A stretch of DNA of 64,000 bases, taken from contig CALSFV010000235.1 of assembly GCA_943737045.1 (NCBI GenBank), forward strand, positions 682,001 to 746,000, given 5' to 3'. Below the pieces are notes generated by a model. The model did no database searches, had not been told where the DNA came from, and saw only the letters and a list, made by a program, of their open reading frames with translations. Below, piece after piece: positions 11,918 through 22,735 of the stretch (position 1 is its first letter; each line of letters starts with the position of its first letter). The position numbers and the translations under genes were made by a program. This stretch comes from Parapristionchus giblindavisi. Lineage: Eukaryota; Nematoda; Chromadorea; Rhabditida; Diplogasteridae.

Positions 11918-14916
11918 ACGTCGAACCGAGACGCGCACCCGACGCACCACCACACCACCGATCATCTTTTCATCGTAGTACACGCCGTTTCATCCGTTCT
12001 TCCCCGACTGCTAACCATTACTCGTCGTCTAGCATTGTTTCCTCGTTCAGTTATCGATTATCTTACAGTACCACCTCCTTCCTATGCTTGCGACCGTGGC
12101 CATTTGCTGATTTGTTCCACTCTATCTTTCCCCTAACTTGCTCGAGTATATTGATTAGTATATAATTGTCAACGAGGGCCTAATTCAACACACAAAAATA
12201 GTCACATATATTTGTATATTATACCGATATATTTGTTTGGAGTACACTTTTTTACCGTCTCATTTGCCCAAATGTACTCGAGCTTGTACCAAACGTGCGA
12301 TTCCCAGGCTCCGCCTCTTTATCGATTACCTATACAACAACCACAATGAATATTTGTTTATGATATGTATTTCCACGCTTTTTTGTTCTGCTCTTCATTC
12401 GGCTTATTTTTTCTGTTTCTGTTGTGCGAGAGTGCGTGTGAGAGTTGTTTCGCCCCATGATCCCTGTCCCCCCTGCCTGTCTACCTACCGTAATGGTCCT
12501 ACCGTATCCTCTACTCTAGCTCCGCCCTCCCCTCGTACAGTAACCAGCGTGATCTCGAACTGCTCGTCGCCTCATCAGTTTGTTTTGTGTTTCTGTTTTG
12601 GACTTTTCGCGCCTAATTTATTTGAATTTATGTACAATATTTCACTTTTGCCTGTTGAAAAAGTGGTGCAGAAGTAGTGGCCGCTCAAGATTACGCTGTT
12701 ATGCCATGCCCCGCTCCTTGACAGTCAATCAATCGATATTTGCATCACTTGTTTGTATCCTGATTACGGTAGTTTGTAGCTTTGTACCGTACTACCACGA
12801 TTAATATAGGTGTCGCTTGTTGAGTTTTGTTTCTTTACTTTTGTCTCTCTTTTGGATCACACACAACGTTGTGATCCCCTCTGAAATCTCGATTGAATCA
12901 AGCCTGCTTTAGCATCATCCTATCATATTCATTATCTTTCTAATCAATATTCACTGTATACCTTCCTGCAGTTCCATGCCTCTTAGTCTTCTATCTTTCT
13001 ACTGTCCCACTTGATGCAATTTACGAGTCCCCAGCCCACCCTCCCTCTTTCCCGCGATATATTATAGCACCTAACTGTATCTTATATACCTTTTACCGAT
13101 ATGCCCCGCCCCCTTCCTTTGACGGTTCTTGTGCTGTGCACCTCATTATTATCATGATTTCTATTATTATTATTATTATTTACAGCTATGATTAGTCATT
13201 CGGTCACCACCCACATTTCGATTTCATATGTTTGCATACATTTTGTGAATTTTGCTGTTGTTTTTTCGTGAAAATTGTTTTTGCCGTCGCTCTCGTCGAT
13301 TCTAACCACATGTTGTGCACAGAACGTCTAACCGCCCTACAGTATATAGTTTAGCCCCGCCCCCTACCGTAATCCATACACCAATCCACACACACTCAGT
13401 TATGACTTGCCCAATCGATATACCCACCCGCACTTACCGTATACCCCCACCGTACCCCGTTTGCACACACACACCATTCATACCACAAGACCTTATTATA
13501 CCCATTCGTGTCCCCGTGAGAGCGCCTTCGTTATCCCCAATTGTATCTCATAAATGTTTATCGATCGGTTATCGATTTTTTGTCAACTTTGTTGAGTGAT
13601 TTTGCACATACACCACATAAACCGTACACGTATACTGTGAGAGCGAGTGAGAGAGATTTGAATGTGTATCTCTGACTATTCGATCGATTAAATGCATTTC
13701 TTCGTCGACTGATTGCTGGTTATCCGCACAATTTATTGATTGATTTTCGCAATTTAAATGAATTTACATGCAAGAGGAGCGAGAACTTATTCGTGATATG
13801 TTTGTCATGGTTGTCGTCGTGAAACGTAATTCAGTCGGGAATGCCTACCTACCTATCTACGTGAATCCAGGATGTGTGGAAAATTCTCGAAAACTGAGAA
13901 ATTGGTGGTCAGTCGAGAGTTTGACGTTCTTGAACATGAAAGATCTGTGTAAAGTTATGGGTATATGGAATCCATATTATGGATGAGCGGTGAAACAAGT
14001 GTTGAGTTATACGAATTTGTTACGAAATGGCCTGATCAGCCCTTTATCCCTAGCGTTATAACAGCTGAACTGTATTTTACAGTAAAGATGGTGCTACTGG
14101 TCTGGCAAATGCAGCCTGCTCAAAGGTCAAAGTATTCGGTAAGGCACGGTTTTATCTTGACTTGGCTTGAATATGAATCATATGTTCTCTCTAGCTAGTC
14201 CTCCCTTTTTTTCTCCGCTTGATCTTCTGAACTTTGTGCCAGGTTCACTGGCTCTCTCTCTCACTCGCTCTATCTCTATTTCTTTCTCACCCTCTCTCTT
14301 TCTCTCCTCTCTCTCTCACACACACACACTCTCTCTCTCTCTCTCCTCTATTTCTCACTAACTCTATCTCTATCTCTGCTCGGCTCGTTTCTGCCTCTTC
14401 ATCTCTCCCATAGCAGTAGCACTCCGTATCTCTATCCTCTCAAATAGTGGCTCGCATACTCTCTCTCAACTCCCTTGCACTGATCGTTTTCTCAACTCTT
14501 CACTTCTCCTTGTGCATACCGTTCTCTTCTCTATAGCTTTCTCTATCTAACCCTCTCAAAGTGTTTCTCTCTAACACATGGAGTGCGGCCATTGAAAAGT
14601 AGAGAGCACTCTAGCTTCTAGCTTGAAACGTCGTGCGCTCACTAACTCCTTCGAAAGAAGTAAACGCGGTCTTACAGGGCGCCCGAACTAATTTGACTAT
14701 CCGCTCTGGCCACGCTCTCTCGCGACAAAGAAAGCGAGAGAGTGTGGCCAGAGCGGAGAGTTTCAAATTAGCTCGGGGTGTGCCTCTAACGTTTCGTACG
14801 CCTGTATATTCGATTTCTTATTTTGCCAAGCTTCTTCCGCATCCACAGTAGTCCTAAAGTGCCATATTCGTGTGTTATCGAAGAGTTCTGATCTTTGATC
14901 TTTGATCTGTTACAGT
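11918..14916. other. 3' flank and intergenic region
   Basis: Follows the importin stop codon. It is AT/pyrimidine rich, with scattered TACCGTA-type motifs and a long (CT)n/(CA)n tract at 14250-14350. I see no canonical AATAAA close to the stop and no credible additional exon. The hairpin element 14687-14783 lies near its end. Confidence 0.55.
14687..14783. mobile_element. Hairpin element, intact copy of GCGAGAGAGTG family
   Basis: Left arm CTAATTTGACTATCCGCTC plus TGGCCACGCTCTCTCGC pairs with right arm GCGAGAGAGTGTGGCCAGAG plus CGGAGAGTTTCAAATTAG around a 10-base loop. Single-stranded RNA of this stretch would fold into a long stem. Decayed relatives are at 75-170 and elsewhere. Confidence 0.75.
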
Positions 14917-17458
14917 ATGCCCCTTCCGTCCTACACCGTAGTGGACGAGGGCACGGACAAGCTGTGGTCGCAGTGGGCCGAGTGCGTGCGCGAACATCAG
15001 TGGACGAGTGACGATAATACTGGTATTGATCTTTGATCTTTGATCTCTGATCTTTGATTTATAATCTTTGATCTTTAAACGTTCAATGTTCACAGTGTTC
15101 ACAAATTTGAATCCGCTTTCAAAATTTTAACATTGTTTGGGTGAAAATGTGTAGGTTTTAGTTTAGATAAGAATGGGCTTAATAATTAAAATAATAATAA
15201 TAAAATTAATTTAAGTGCTCGGTCTCGCCCCTCGGCTGGCGTCTACGCGCGCTGTTTTTGCGCAGAAAGATGATGGTATTCGTTATTTTTGTGTAGTGCC
15301 TTGCCTTTACTATTCCCAAATAAAGATAAAAGATCAATCAATATTAGGAAAAACTGATGATTTCTAAAACTGCCTTGGACTGTCTCTGATAACATTATCA
15401 GTGGGTAAAATGATAAGGAAACCACCAAACCAGGCGGTTCCGGTCATTCGAATTCAGAAGTTTGCTATCAGCTATGAGTCAATGGGGTGATATTACGGGG
15501 TGATCTTTGACCTTTGATCTCTGATCCTCAGAATTATAAATGGTCATTGATCCTCTGTATAAGGTTATCCCTGTGTTCTGTTTGAACAACAATTTGCTGA
15601 TGTACAATTTGCTGATGTACTGTAATAAAAAAAATTATCTTTTACTCTTTAAACTTCTGGGCTAGAAACGGATTTTTGAAGGGCAGTGCATTGTTTGATC
15701 TTTGATCTTCTGGATTAGAAATTTGTCCATGTCCCTAACAAATAAGCCTTGATCTTTAGCCCGATTAATTGCTTGATCTTTGATCTTTAGACCTGGATGA
15801 ATAGTTTCTGATCCACTATCATTTGTTGATCTTTGATCTTTTCCCAGATGGTTCCTTTCTCGGCTGCGTGATCTGGAACGAATACGACGAAATTGCGTTC
15901 ATAGGTGAGCAAAGAATTGAAGACTCCTAAAAAATCAATAAATCATCCTAATCAATCAATATCAGGCTTCTATCTCGTCCATCCGTCCGTGAAGGGACTC
16001 GGCATCGGAAGTGTACTGTGGAAGCGGGCGATCGATCGAATGCCCAAGGACTACAATATCGGACTGAGAGCGGGTTGGTGGACGCTTTTTTAACCGAAAT
16101 TGAAGCGTGCTCTTGTATTGGCACTAGGGGAATAATACCCGACTGGATGATAGCCATTTGCATACTTTGTCTATACATTAGCGCTTGTGTCTCATATGCA
16201 AAGTTTATCATTATTATTTCTCCTATGTCTTCTGTATTTGCTGTCGCCCCTGTCACGGGTGTATCAAATAAAAAAAAAGAAACGATTTCATTATTTGTTC
16301 AGAAATTTTTAGAATATTTGATTGGGTTGGTCATTTTTATTGTTGAATTCTTTAAACATAATGTTCATCGATCGAACCGTCTAACATTTGACTTATGTGT
16401 AGTAGGTGAAACGTGAATCGTGCTGGGGGGGGGGTGGTGGTAAAAAAGTAAAGATATAAACTGTAATTCAAGGCACACGAAATCAAGCGAGTGATCACTG
16501 GACCAGTGCTGATTCAGTGGGGGGGGGGTATAATAGGCAGCCTAATAGGCCCTATAGGTCGATGAGAATCGTGGAACGAGAGACAGACAAATGGCTAATG
16601 AACAGACAAAGTAGCTATCATCCATTCGATTATTATTCAGCGGTTCTCGTTTGACCTGGTGCCCTTGTATTGAAAAGCGACAAATGACTGTGGTTCGATT
16701 TGTGTTTGTATTACATCGAGGCCATGTATATTTTCAAAAAATGCTTTTAGCACAACTGGTTCAAGTAATTATTGTCATTGCGTCGATCAATAATCGACAC
16801 AATCAATCGATATCGCTTACAGTACCCGAGATGGCGGCGAAGTACGCGTCGCAGGACACGCCGCACGCGGTGTCATCACTGAACAAGTACGATCTGAGCT
16901 GCGCCCAGGTCCGCGAGGTACGGTATCTTTTATTTCAAGGAGTACTGTAATATTTGAATTTGAAAGTACCGTGTCATTTGAAATCTTAGGTAGCTTGTAA
17001 AGACTATTTGTCATAGGATACGCTCCCCTTATTCTTATTTTTCTAATATCAATCAATCGATTTTAATCCGTATGAGTGCACTTCTGTAAATGGTGCATGA
17101 TTAGTGGAGTTATGGTTAGTGTAGTACATGGTGCTCTGAGAGCTCGGAAATGACCTCTCCCTAGTGTCATTTCCGTGCCGGCACTACCCCACTTTGGAGC
17201 TTTCCGTTTTGGAACTGGACGTTTTAAAACTCTTATCATTCACTCATATCAACTAGGTATATAGAAGAAGTGGCAGGCCAGTAGTACGGCATCTACGATA
17301 TTACGACTTGACACGACATTTTGAGATACGAATGTTTTGGAAAAAGATATAACACTGTGATTGGCATATCCATCTCACCGATTCGCCTTGGCGACGGACA
17401 TCCTTCAAAAAGACTTATCTAACAGATATATCCCATCCCCGATGCGTTCTATTGAAGG

Positions 17459-17511
<53 letters not shown>

Positions 17512-20500
17512 GATCTGCTCAAGCCATCCTCCATCGTCCTCGTCGTCGCTCTCCATCCGATCGATATCGGATCTGACGACGGAACAGCACGCTGATCTAC
17601 TCCGATTCGACCGAGAAGTCACCGGCAGAGACAGGTACTTACAGTTAGGTCTTAAGGTCGGGTGTTAAGGTAGCTCTTAAGATGACCCTAGTACGCACTT
17701 ATTAAGTATTCCTTAACTTAAGAAGTTTACCCTGACTTGAGTACCTTTAAAGGCACACCCTAGCTAATTTTATAAACTCTGCTCTGATACTGTTCTTTGT
17801 CTACGAGAGACCGTTGCCAGAGCGGAGTAAAATTAGGTCGAGGTATGCCGTTAACACGACACTAGCTCTTAAGTACCTTAAGAATACCCTAAGATTAAGT
17901 CCCCCTAAGAGGGTCTTAAAACGCGCTCTCTGTAAGGGCGGAGGGGTGAGGGCACAAAGTTTCAAAATCATCCTAGACCATTCATATTTGGTGGTTAGTG
18001 TCCCTAGGGGTGGGATACACTTCAGCCAAAAAATTGGCTCGAATTATCGATTTTTGATCTACCAAAAGTGAAAAAATCAACTTGATTTTTACCAATCGTG
18101 TCATATATCATTCGAAAGAGCGTTGAAAGTTAGGTAAACATGATAAGTTTCAAAAGATTTCGTTCATTGGTTTTTGAGAAAAATCCGATTTTTCGAAAAA
18201 TGGCCAGATTATTTTCCTTTCGTTAAATAGCAGACAACATTCCCATCATTTCTTGTCTCTGGGCAGTTGATATATTATGTAAAAAGAGATGGGCTATCCG
18301 AATATCACAACTATTTTTACCATCTCCGTTACGGAATATGACATATTGGCAAAAAACCAGCCTTTTTTAGCGTTACAATCGTCGACGAGGGTTCGAATCC
18401 TGCCACGGGTGAAAATTTTTGCAAACTTTTTTCAATTACTTTTTTGCTTTTAATCATCTTTTTTTCGATTTTTAGGACTGCTTTAAGTGATTTTGAGATC
18501 GATGCAATGTTCTGAAAATGGAAGTAGCCAATTTTAAACATTTTTTATCAATGGATACATCAAGCACATACATCGTTGTCATTTGAATCATCTTCCACAA
18601 CAGAATTAACATCGTTAAGTTCTCCATACATCAATTCAATCGTTTCTTCAATGTTGAAAATTTCATTCATGTTGTTTCTGATGGAAGTGACTATAAGATC
18701 GTCATCAGATAGCAATGCCTCATCATCAATTGCATCAACTTCGCTCGTAATTCAATCAACAATTACCTCCATTCTGTATTTTTTTTCTCCATTCTTTTTC
18801 CTCCATTCCTCCATTCTGAAAATTAAGCTATATACATGTCGAGAATTAATCTTTTTGCTTACTGCTCCAGTTTTCCAGTACAATCGGGTGGGACTTGTGC
18901 GAATGGTTTCCGTTCTTTGTTCTCGAGGTTGCTCTTCCTTTCAATGCTAAAATAGCATGAATGCGACTGTAGTTTCAGTTCGCCATCTTTCTCGTCGAGC
19001 TTGATGCGCTTGGCATCCTCAGCACCATTTCCAGCAGGACGCTTCAATAATATTTATTAGAACTAAAAAGAACAGTGCTCATCAGCATTAACTGCATAAC
19101 TTACCTTTACGGTTCCTGCTTGAGCCTCATAAGACACTTCATGGGAAGGTGGTCGACAGTGAGCGGAAAGAAGTAGCAGAAAGAAGATAATTATCTTGAA
19201 CATCTTCCTGAATTGCAACAAGAACGATAAATAAATAATTAATCTGATAAAACAAGAAATACTTCAAGAGAACTAAAAAATAAGCGGTAGTGAAGAAGAA
19301 AATGGGAACATTTGCAATGTGACTAATTTCTCGAGTGTACGAAAAAAATCTCTTCTCTAACACTAAGCGATGGATAGAAAGCAAGTGTCAATCAAAACCG
19401 TGGCATTTGGTACTAGTCACATTCTCGTTTTTTACGAAATGATCTTACTTTCACTAACATTTAAGTGATCTCCTTTAGAAAATAAGTTCTCGTACCAGCA
19501 AAATAAAAAATGGATTGAAATCATGTAATATCGCAATTGAAAATCACTTAAAGCAGTCCTAAAATCGAAAAAAGATGATTAAAAGCAAAAAAGTAATTGA
19601 AAAAAGTTTGCAAAAATTTTCACCCGTGGCAGGATTCGAACCCTCGTCGACGATTGTAACGCTAAAAAAGGCTGGTTTTTTGCCAATATGTCATATTCCG
19701 TAACGGAGATGGTAAAAATAGTTGTGATATTCGGATAGCCCATCTCTTTTTACATAATATATCAACTGCCCAGAGACAAGAAATGATGGGAATGTTGTCT
19801 GCTATTTAACGAAAGGAAAAGAATCTGGCTATTTTTCGAAAAATCGGATTTTTCTCAAAAACCAATGAACGAAATCTTTTGAAACTTATCATGTTTACAT
19901 AACTTTCAACGCTCTTTCGAATGATATATGACACGATTGGTAAAAATCAAGTTGATTTTTTCACTTTTGGTAGATCAAAAATCGATAATTCGAGCCAATT
20001 TTTTGGCTGAAGTGTATACCACCCATAGGGACTCTAACCACCAAATATGAATGGTCTAGGATGATTTTGAAACTTTGTGCCCTCTCCCTGTCGCTACCCC
20101 TCCGCTGTTACGGAGAGTGCGTTTTAACTAAAGTACCCTAAGGTGCACTAGAGAATACGTTATTGAGACTTCCCCGACCATCTAATCCTTTCTTATTTTC
20201 CCATTGTCTATCCCCCCATTTTATTTCCGTGTACAAATCTTCTTCACTTATATCGTTTTTTTTACTTCTTCGCGATGTATGATAAATAAATAAATAAATA
20301 AATAATTATAAGGTCGGCTCTACTGGATGTCTTCTTCTCGTATGATCGCACTGCCGGTAGCTGTCTGGTAGACGACGAGGGCAAGATTCGAGGCTACGCT
20401 GGAGTGACTTCCACCTCGTTCCCAAGCAAGAACTGGTTCAAACTAGGACCGGTAAGTGCTAAGTCACATTGTTAAGTCAACCTAAGTCGCCATAGGTCGA

Positions 20501-20942
20501 AAAGTACGTTACTAACTAAGAAGCCTAGCCGTATTTTTGGATTTTTTTGTTGAAAACCTTGCCACATTTTGAAAATCTGTAACGTAGCTATTCGACATAT
20601 GGTCTCTACGTGTTAATTCTTACAATTAAGGTCTACGCTTCCTCTCTAGAGGATGCACTCCAACTCATTCGACCTCTGGTTGATTACTGCGAGAGGTACG
20701 CTAGCTATCGATTACTGTAAAATGGAAACCAACCAATCGAAATATTCAGTTTCGCGGCTGATTCGCGTGTGCTGGTCAAGGTGCTTAGTGGTACGGTAGG
20801 TGCGAGCGAGCTGGAGGCAGTTCTGGGCGGGATCCCGCCCACCGACGAAGGAACCACGCTGTTCAGTAGACCGTTCAGCGAAACAATCAATAAATCCATG
20901 TGCTACGTTCCGCACAATAACTCGGGACATTTTGATGCTTAG
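14917..20942 (+). CDS. GNAT-family N-acetyltransferase (YitH/HolE-like, nematode type)
   Basis: Probable acetyl-CoA-dependent acetyltransferase; the substrate is unknown. Eight exons join in phase to 294 aa: 14917-15022, 15848-15904, 15966-16073, 16823-16917, 17513-17634, 20313-20451, 20631-20695, 20750-20942. The acetyl-CoA loop KGLGIG is at residues 64-69, after the strand GFYLVHPSV, and is followed by LWKRAID and GLRAVPEMAAKYAS. The second half (GYAGVTS...LIRPLVDYCER) fits the C-terminal GNAT half of this worm family. The start follows TTACAG, a likely spliced-leader acceptor, by one base. Intron 5 is 2.7 kb because it holds a foldback element. The intron before exon 7 carries a CATAGGTCG element, and part of that intron plus exon 7 has been copied to 39.8 and 42.0 kb. 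The fold assignment is firm; function is inferred from family only. Confidence 0.88.
17461..17512. repeat. (TTA)n microsatellite abutting a splice acceptor
   Basis: About 17 uninterrupted TTA/ATT units run directly into the TTAG acceptor of GNAT exon 5. Length change here could affect use of the 3' splice site. Confidence 0.85.
17910..20133. mobile_element. 2.2-kb foldback element inside GNAT intron 5
   Basis: Long inverted arms: 17910-18510 pairs with about 19525-20133 (for example GAGGGCACAAAGTTTCAAAA against its complement near 20060-20090). Outer ends read CTTAAAACGCGCTCTC and GAGAGTGCGTTTTAAC, so TTAA is present at both borders. Each arm carries a tRNA-like block with B box GGTTCGAATCC (18391-18401 and complement at 19633-19643). 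The spacer holds a broken reverse-strand gene starting with a signal peptide. No transposase was recognised. Confidence 0.85.
18566..19203 (-). pseudogene. Small secreted-protein-like gene in foldback spacer, broken
   Basis: Exon 1 (19203-19105) encodes a clear signal peptide, MFKIIIFFLLLLSAHC, then a hydrophilic stretch, and ends at a good GTAAGT donor in phase 0. A downstream open stretch (about 19041-18863) reads RPAGNGAEDAKRIKLDEKDG, with an unusual GAAG acceptor because the better TTTTTAG acceptor leads straight into a stop. A further TTTTCAG-led segment and an acidic C-terminal frame (EALLSDDDLIVTSIRNNMNE) are separated by a stop codon. I recognise no family. It is either a decayed passenger gene of the foldback or a gene whose splicing I have mis-called. 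Confidence 0.4.
20491..20601. mobile_element. CATAGGTCGAA element in GNAT intron 6
   Basis: Begins CATAGGTCGAAAAGTACG and ends CTATTCGACATATG. The interior keeps AAGCCTAGCCGTATTTTTGG. It ends about 30 bases before the acceptor of exon 7. Confidence 0.7.
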
Positions 20943-21098
20943 GCTATGATAGAACTGTTATTACTGTAACTCGTTATGGATCGATTTTGGATAATACATT
21001 CTTCGTTTTGTTTTGTCAGGGAATAGTTTATTGAATTTATCGTAACTGATTTAATCTTTGTTTTGCATAATTTTTTCACGTGATATTTGATTGCCATT

Positions 21099-21104
21099 AA
21101 TAAA
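21099..21104 (+). terminator. Candidate polyadenylation signal for GNAT
   Basis: AATAAA lies about 157 bases after the stop codon at 20942 and is the first canonical hexamer downstream. Confidence 0.4.
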
Positions 21105-21164
21105 TTATGTCTTCGGATCATCTCTTGAATGACAATACAATACTTTATCATCTATCAAGTCATA

Positions 21165-21372
21165 CCAACTCAGGAGTTTGAATCCATGCATGGTCACGGA
21201 TAATTGTGCAATTAATCTTGCATGGAATATATTGAAATCATGCATGGATTATCCGTAATTATGCATGGATTCCGGGAAAATTCGTGCATGATCACGAATC
21301 ACCGATATTCCATGCTTGATTATGCCATTAATTGCACAAATTTTACTTGAATCATGCATGGATTCAGACAGC
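21165..21372. repeat. CATGCATG inverted-motif repeat (copy 1)
   Basis: Opens with TTGAATCCATGCATG and closes with CATGCATGGATTCA; many internal TGCATGATCACG and ATCCGTAATTATG motifs give a self-complementary unit. A diverged copy lies at 44585-44745, in intron 1 of the phosphatase gene. Confidence 0.65.
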
Positions 21373-22379
21373 TGAGTGGTGACAGTTCGAAATAAAGGAA
21401 ATATAAATGAATAAAGGTGATCATAAATGACTCTAGTAAATGGTTTAGAGTAATGTATGTTACCTGTTCATGATATAATTCACTAATCTTTTAATGGCAA
21501 AGCCTTTCTTCATACCAATTCTGTGTCTCCTCTCCTTCCTCCGTTCAGCTCAATCGACGAAGCTGAAACTAATATTGATTAAATCGTTTTCACGTACTAG
21601 ACAAGTGACATGCAGAGGCAGTGGGCGTGAGCATAACCAAATTGCATGTTCTCCTTTTACAGTGTGCAGCTGGCAATAAGCCAAGAGGAGATCTCCTTGT
21701 TTCCGACTCTTTCTTCGTAATTTCACTGGATTAGCTTATCTGACAGCGCTGTTTTCTAAAGCCGAGTCCTTTCCCGACAGCCATCCAGGGGGCCGCTCCA
21801 AAATGGCACTGGCAAGAAGTTCACTGTGGGTTTTCCGTAGAATTCGGGGAGGTTCAAGGAGAAAAGGAATTTCAAACAACAACAACACGAATGCAAGTTA
21901 GTATATTTAACAATATGAAACATATGTAACAGCCTCAACTGCACGCGAAAGGCGAACGTGGCAATTTACCAAAATGAGAAAAACCGGTTAAAACCTGTGG
22001 CAGGCCTAGCAATGAAACACTCGAAAGGACAGTATGACCTTTTTGACAATTTACGAACTGGGAGAAATGTATAGGAAAATAAATGCGAAACAATCCTCCG
22101 GGGTTTCAGAGTAATATTATAGTAAGAAGCGCACGAAAAGTACTATTTTAATTCTCTGCAAAACCGGAGTCACTTGACAATGACTTCATCCGGCTTTTAG
22201 CAAACAACGTAAAATCCTACTTTTGGTGTGAAAATTGTGATATGTCGCCTTTTCCATTTCAACGATTTTTAATTTTAATTATTAATGTAGTGGTATTATT
22301 ATTGCTTTAATTATATCAACCACTATGTATACCGATTTGTTCGCATTTCTCCATTTCACCTGTTTCGTTATTTTTGAAT

Positions 22380-22640
22380 TGCTTGGAATGCCGTCCCGAT
22401 GTCAAAACCCGCGGCGTAAACCGCGTCGAGCACCACGACTCGTGAACATAGTGTACGCCGCGAGGTGTACTGTTCACCCTGCGGCATTCACCATCGTCAC
22501 ACGCCGTGGTTTGCGCCGTCTTTCCACCCTGTGGCGTATGCCGCGGGGGAGGAAAGGCGGCGTAAACTTTACCCCGCGGCATAATTCATTATGCCACGGG
22601 ATTGGCACGGGGTACACCGCGAGTAAAATACTGGAGCAGG
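22380..22640. repeat. GC-rich palindromic repeat (copy 1)
   Basis: A dense run of CGCGGGG/CCGCGGC half-sites in an otherwise AT-rich region. It ends ACACCGCGAGTAAAATACTG GAG, the same terminus as at 52727 and 52987. Its long open frame is a by-product of the base composition. Confidence 0.65.
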
Positions 22641-22727
22641 TTTGTCTCGCAGAACATTTTGAATATGGCGCTCGTCTATGCGCGCGCTCAACAGGAGCTT
22701 ATCCAGAGTTACAGCTAACAGTTGATA

Positions 22728-22734
22728 TTTCCAG
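22728..22734 (+). promoter_or_regulatory. Probable spliced-leader acceptor
   Basis: ATTTCCAG ends one base before the ATG at 22736 of the membrane-protein gene. This supports that start over an upstream in-frame ATG at 22325, which would require translating the GC-rich repeat. Confidence 0.45.
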
Positions 22735-22735
22735 G

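Larger units (their letters stand above)
20943..22735. other. Intergenic region between GNAT and membrane-protein gene
   Basis: Contains the GNAT 3' flank, a repeat built on CATGCATGGATT inverted motifs (21165-21372), and a GC-rich repeat (22380-22640). Open frames here are interrupted or run through the GC-rich repeat, and I support none as a gene. Confidence 0.55.

Noticed and set aside
13768..14198. Open frames of 72-77 codons in the importin 3' flank
   Set aside because: No family resemblance, no conserved splice context, and base composition like the surrounding non-coding DNA.
22325..22735. In-frame N-terminal extension of the membrane-protein gene from an ATG at 22325
   Set aside because: It would translate the GC-rich repeat and bury the signal peptide; the ATTTCCAG directly before ATG 22736 fits a spliced-leader acceptor.
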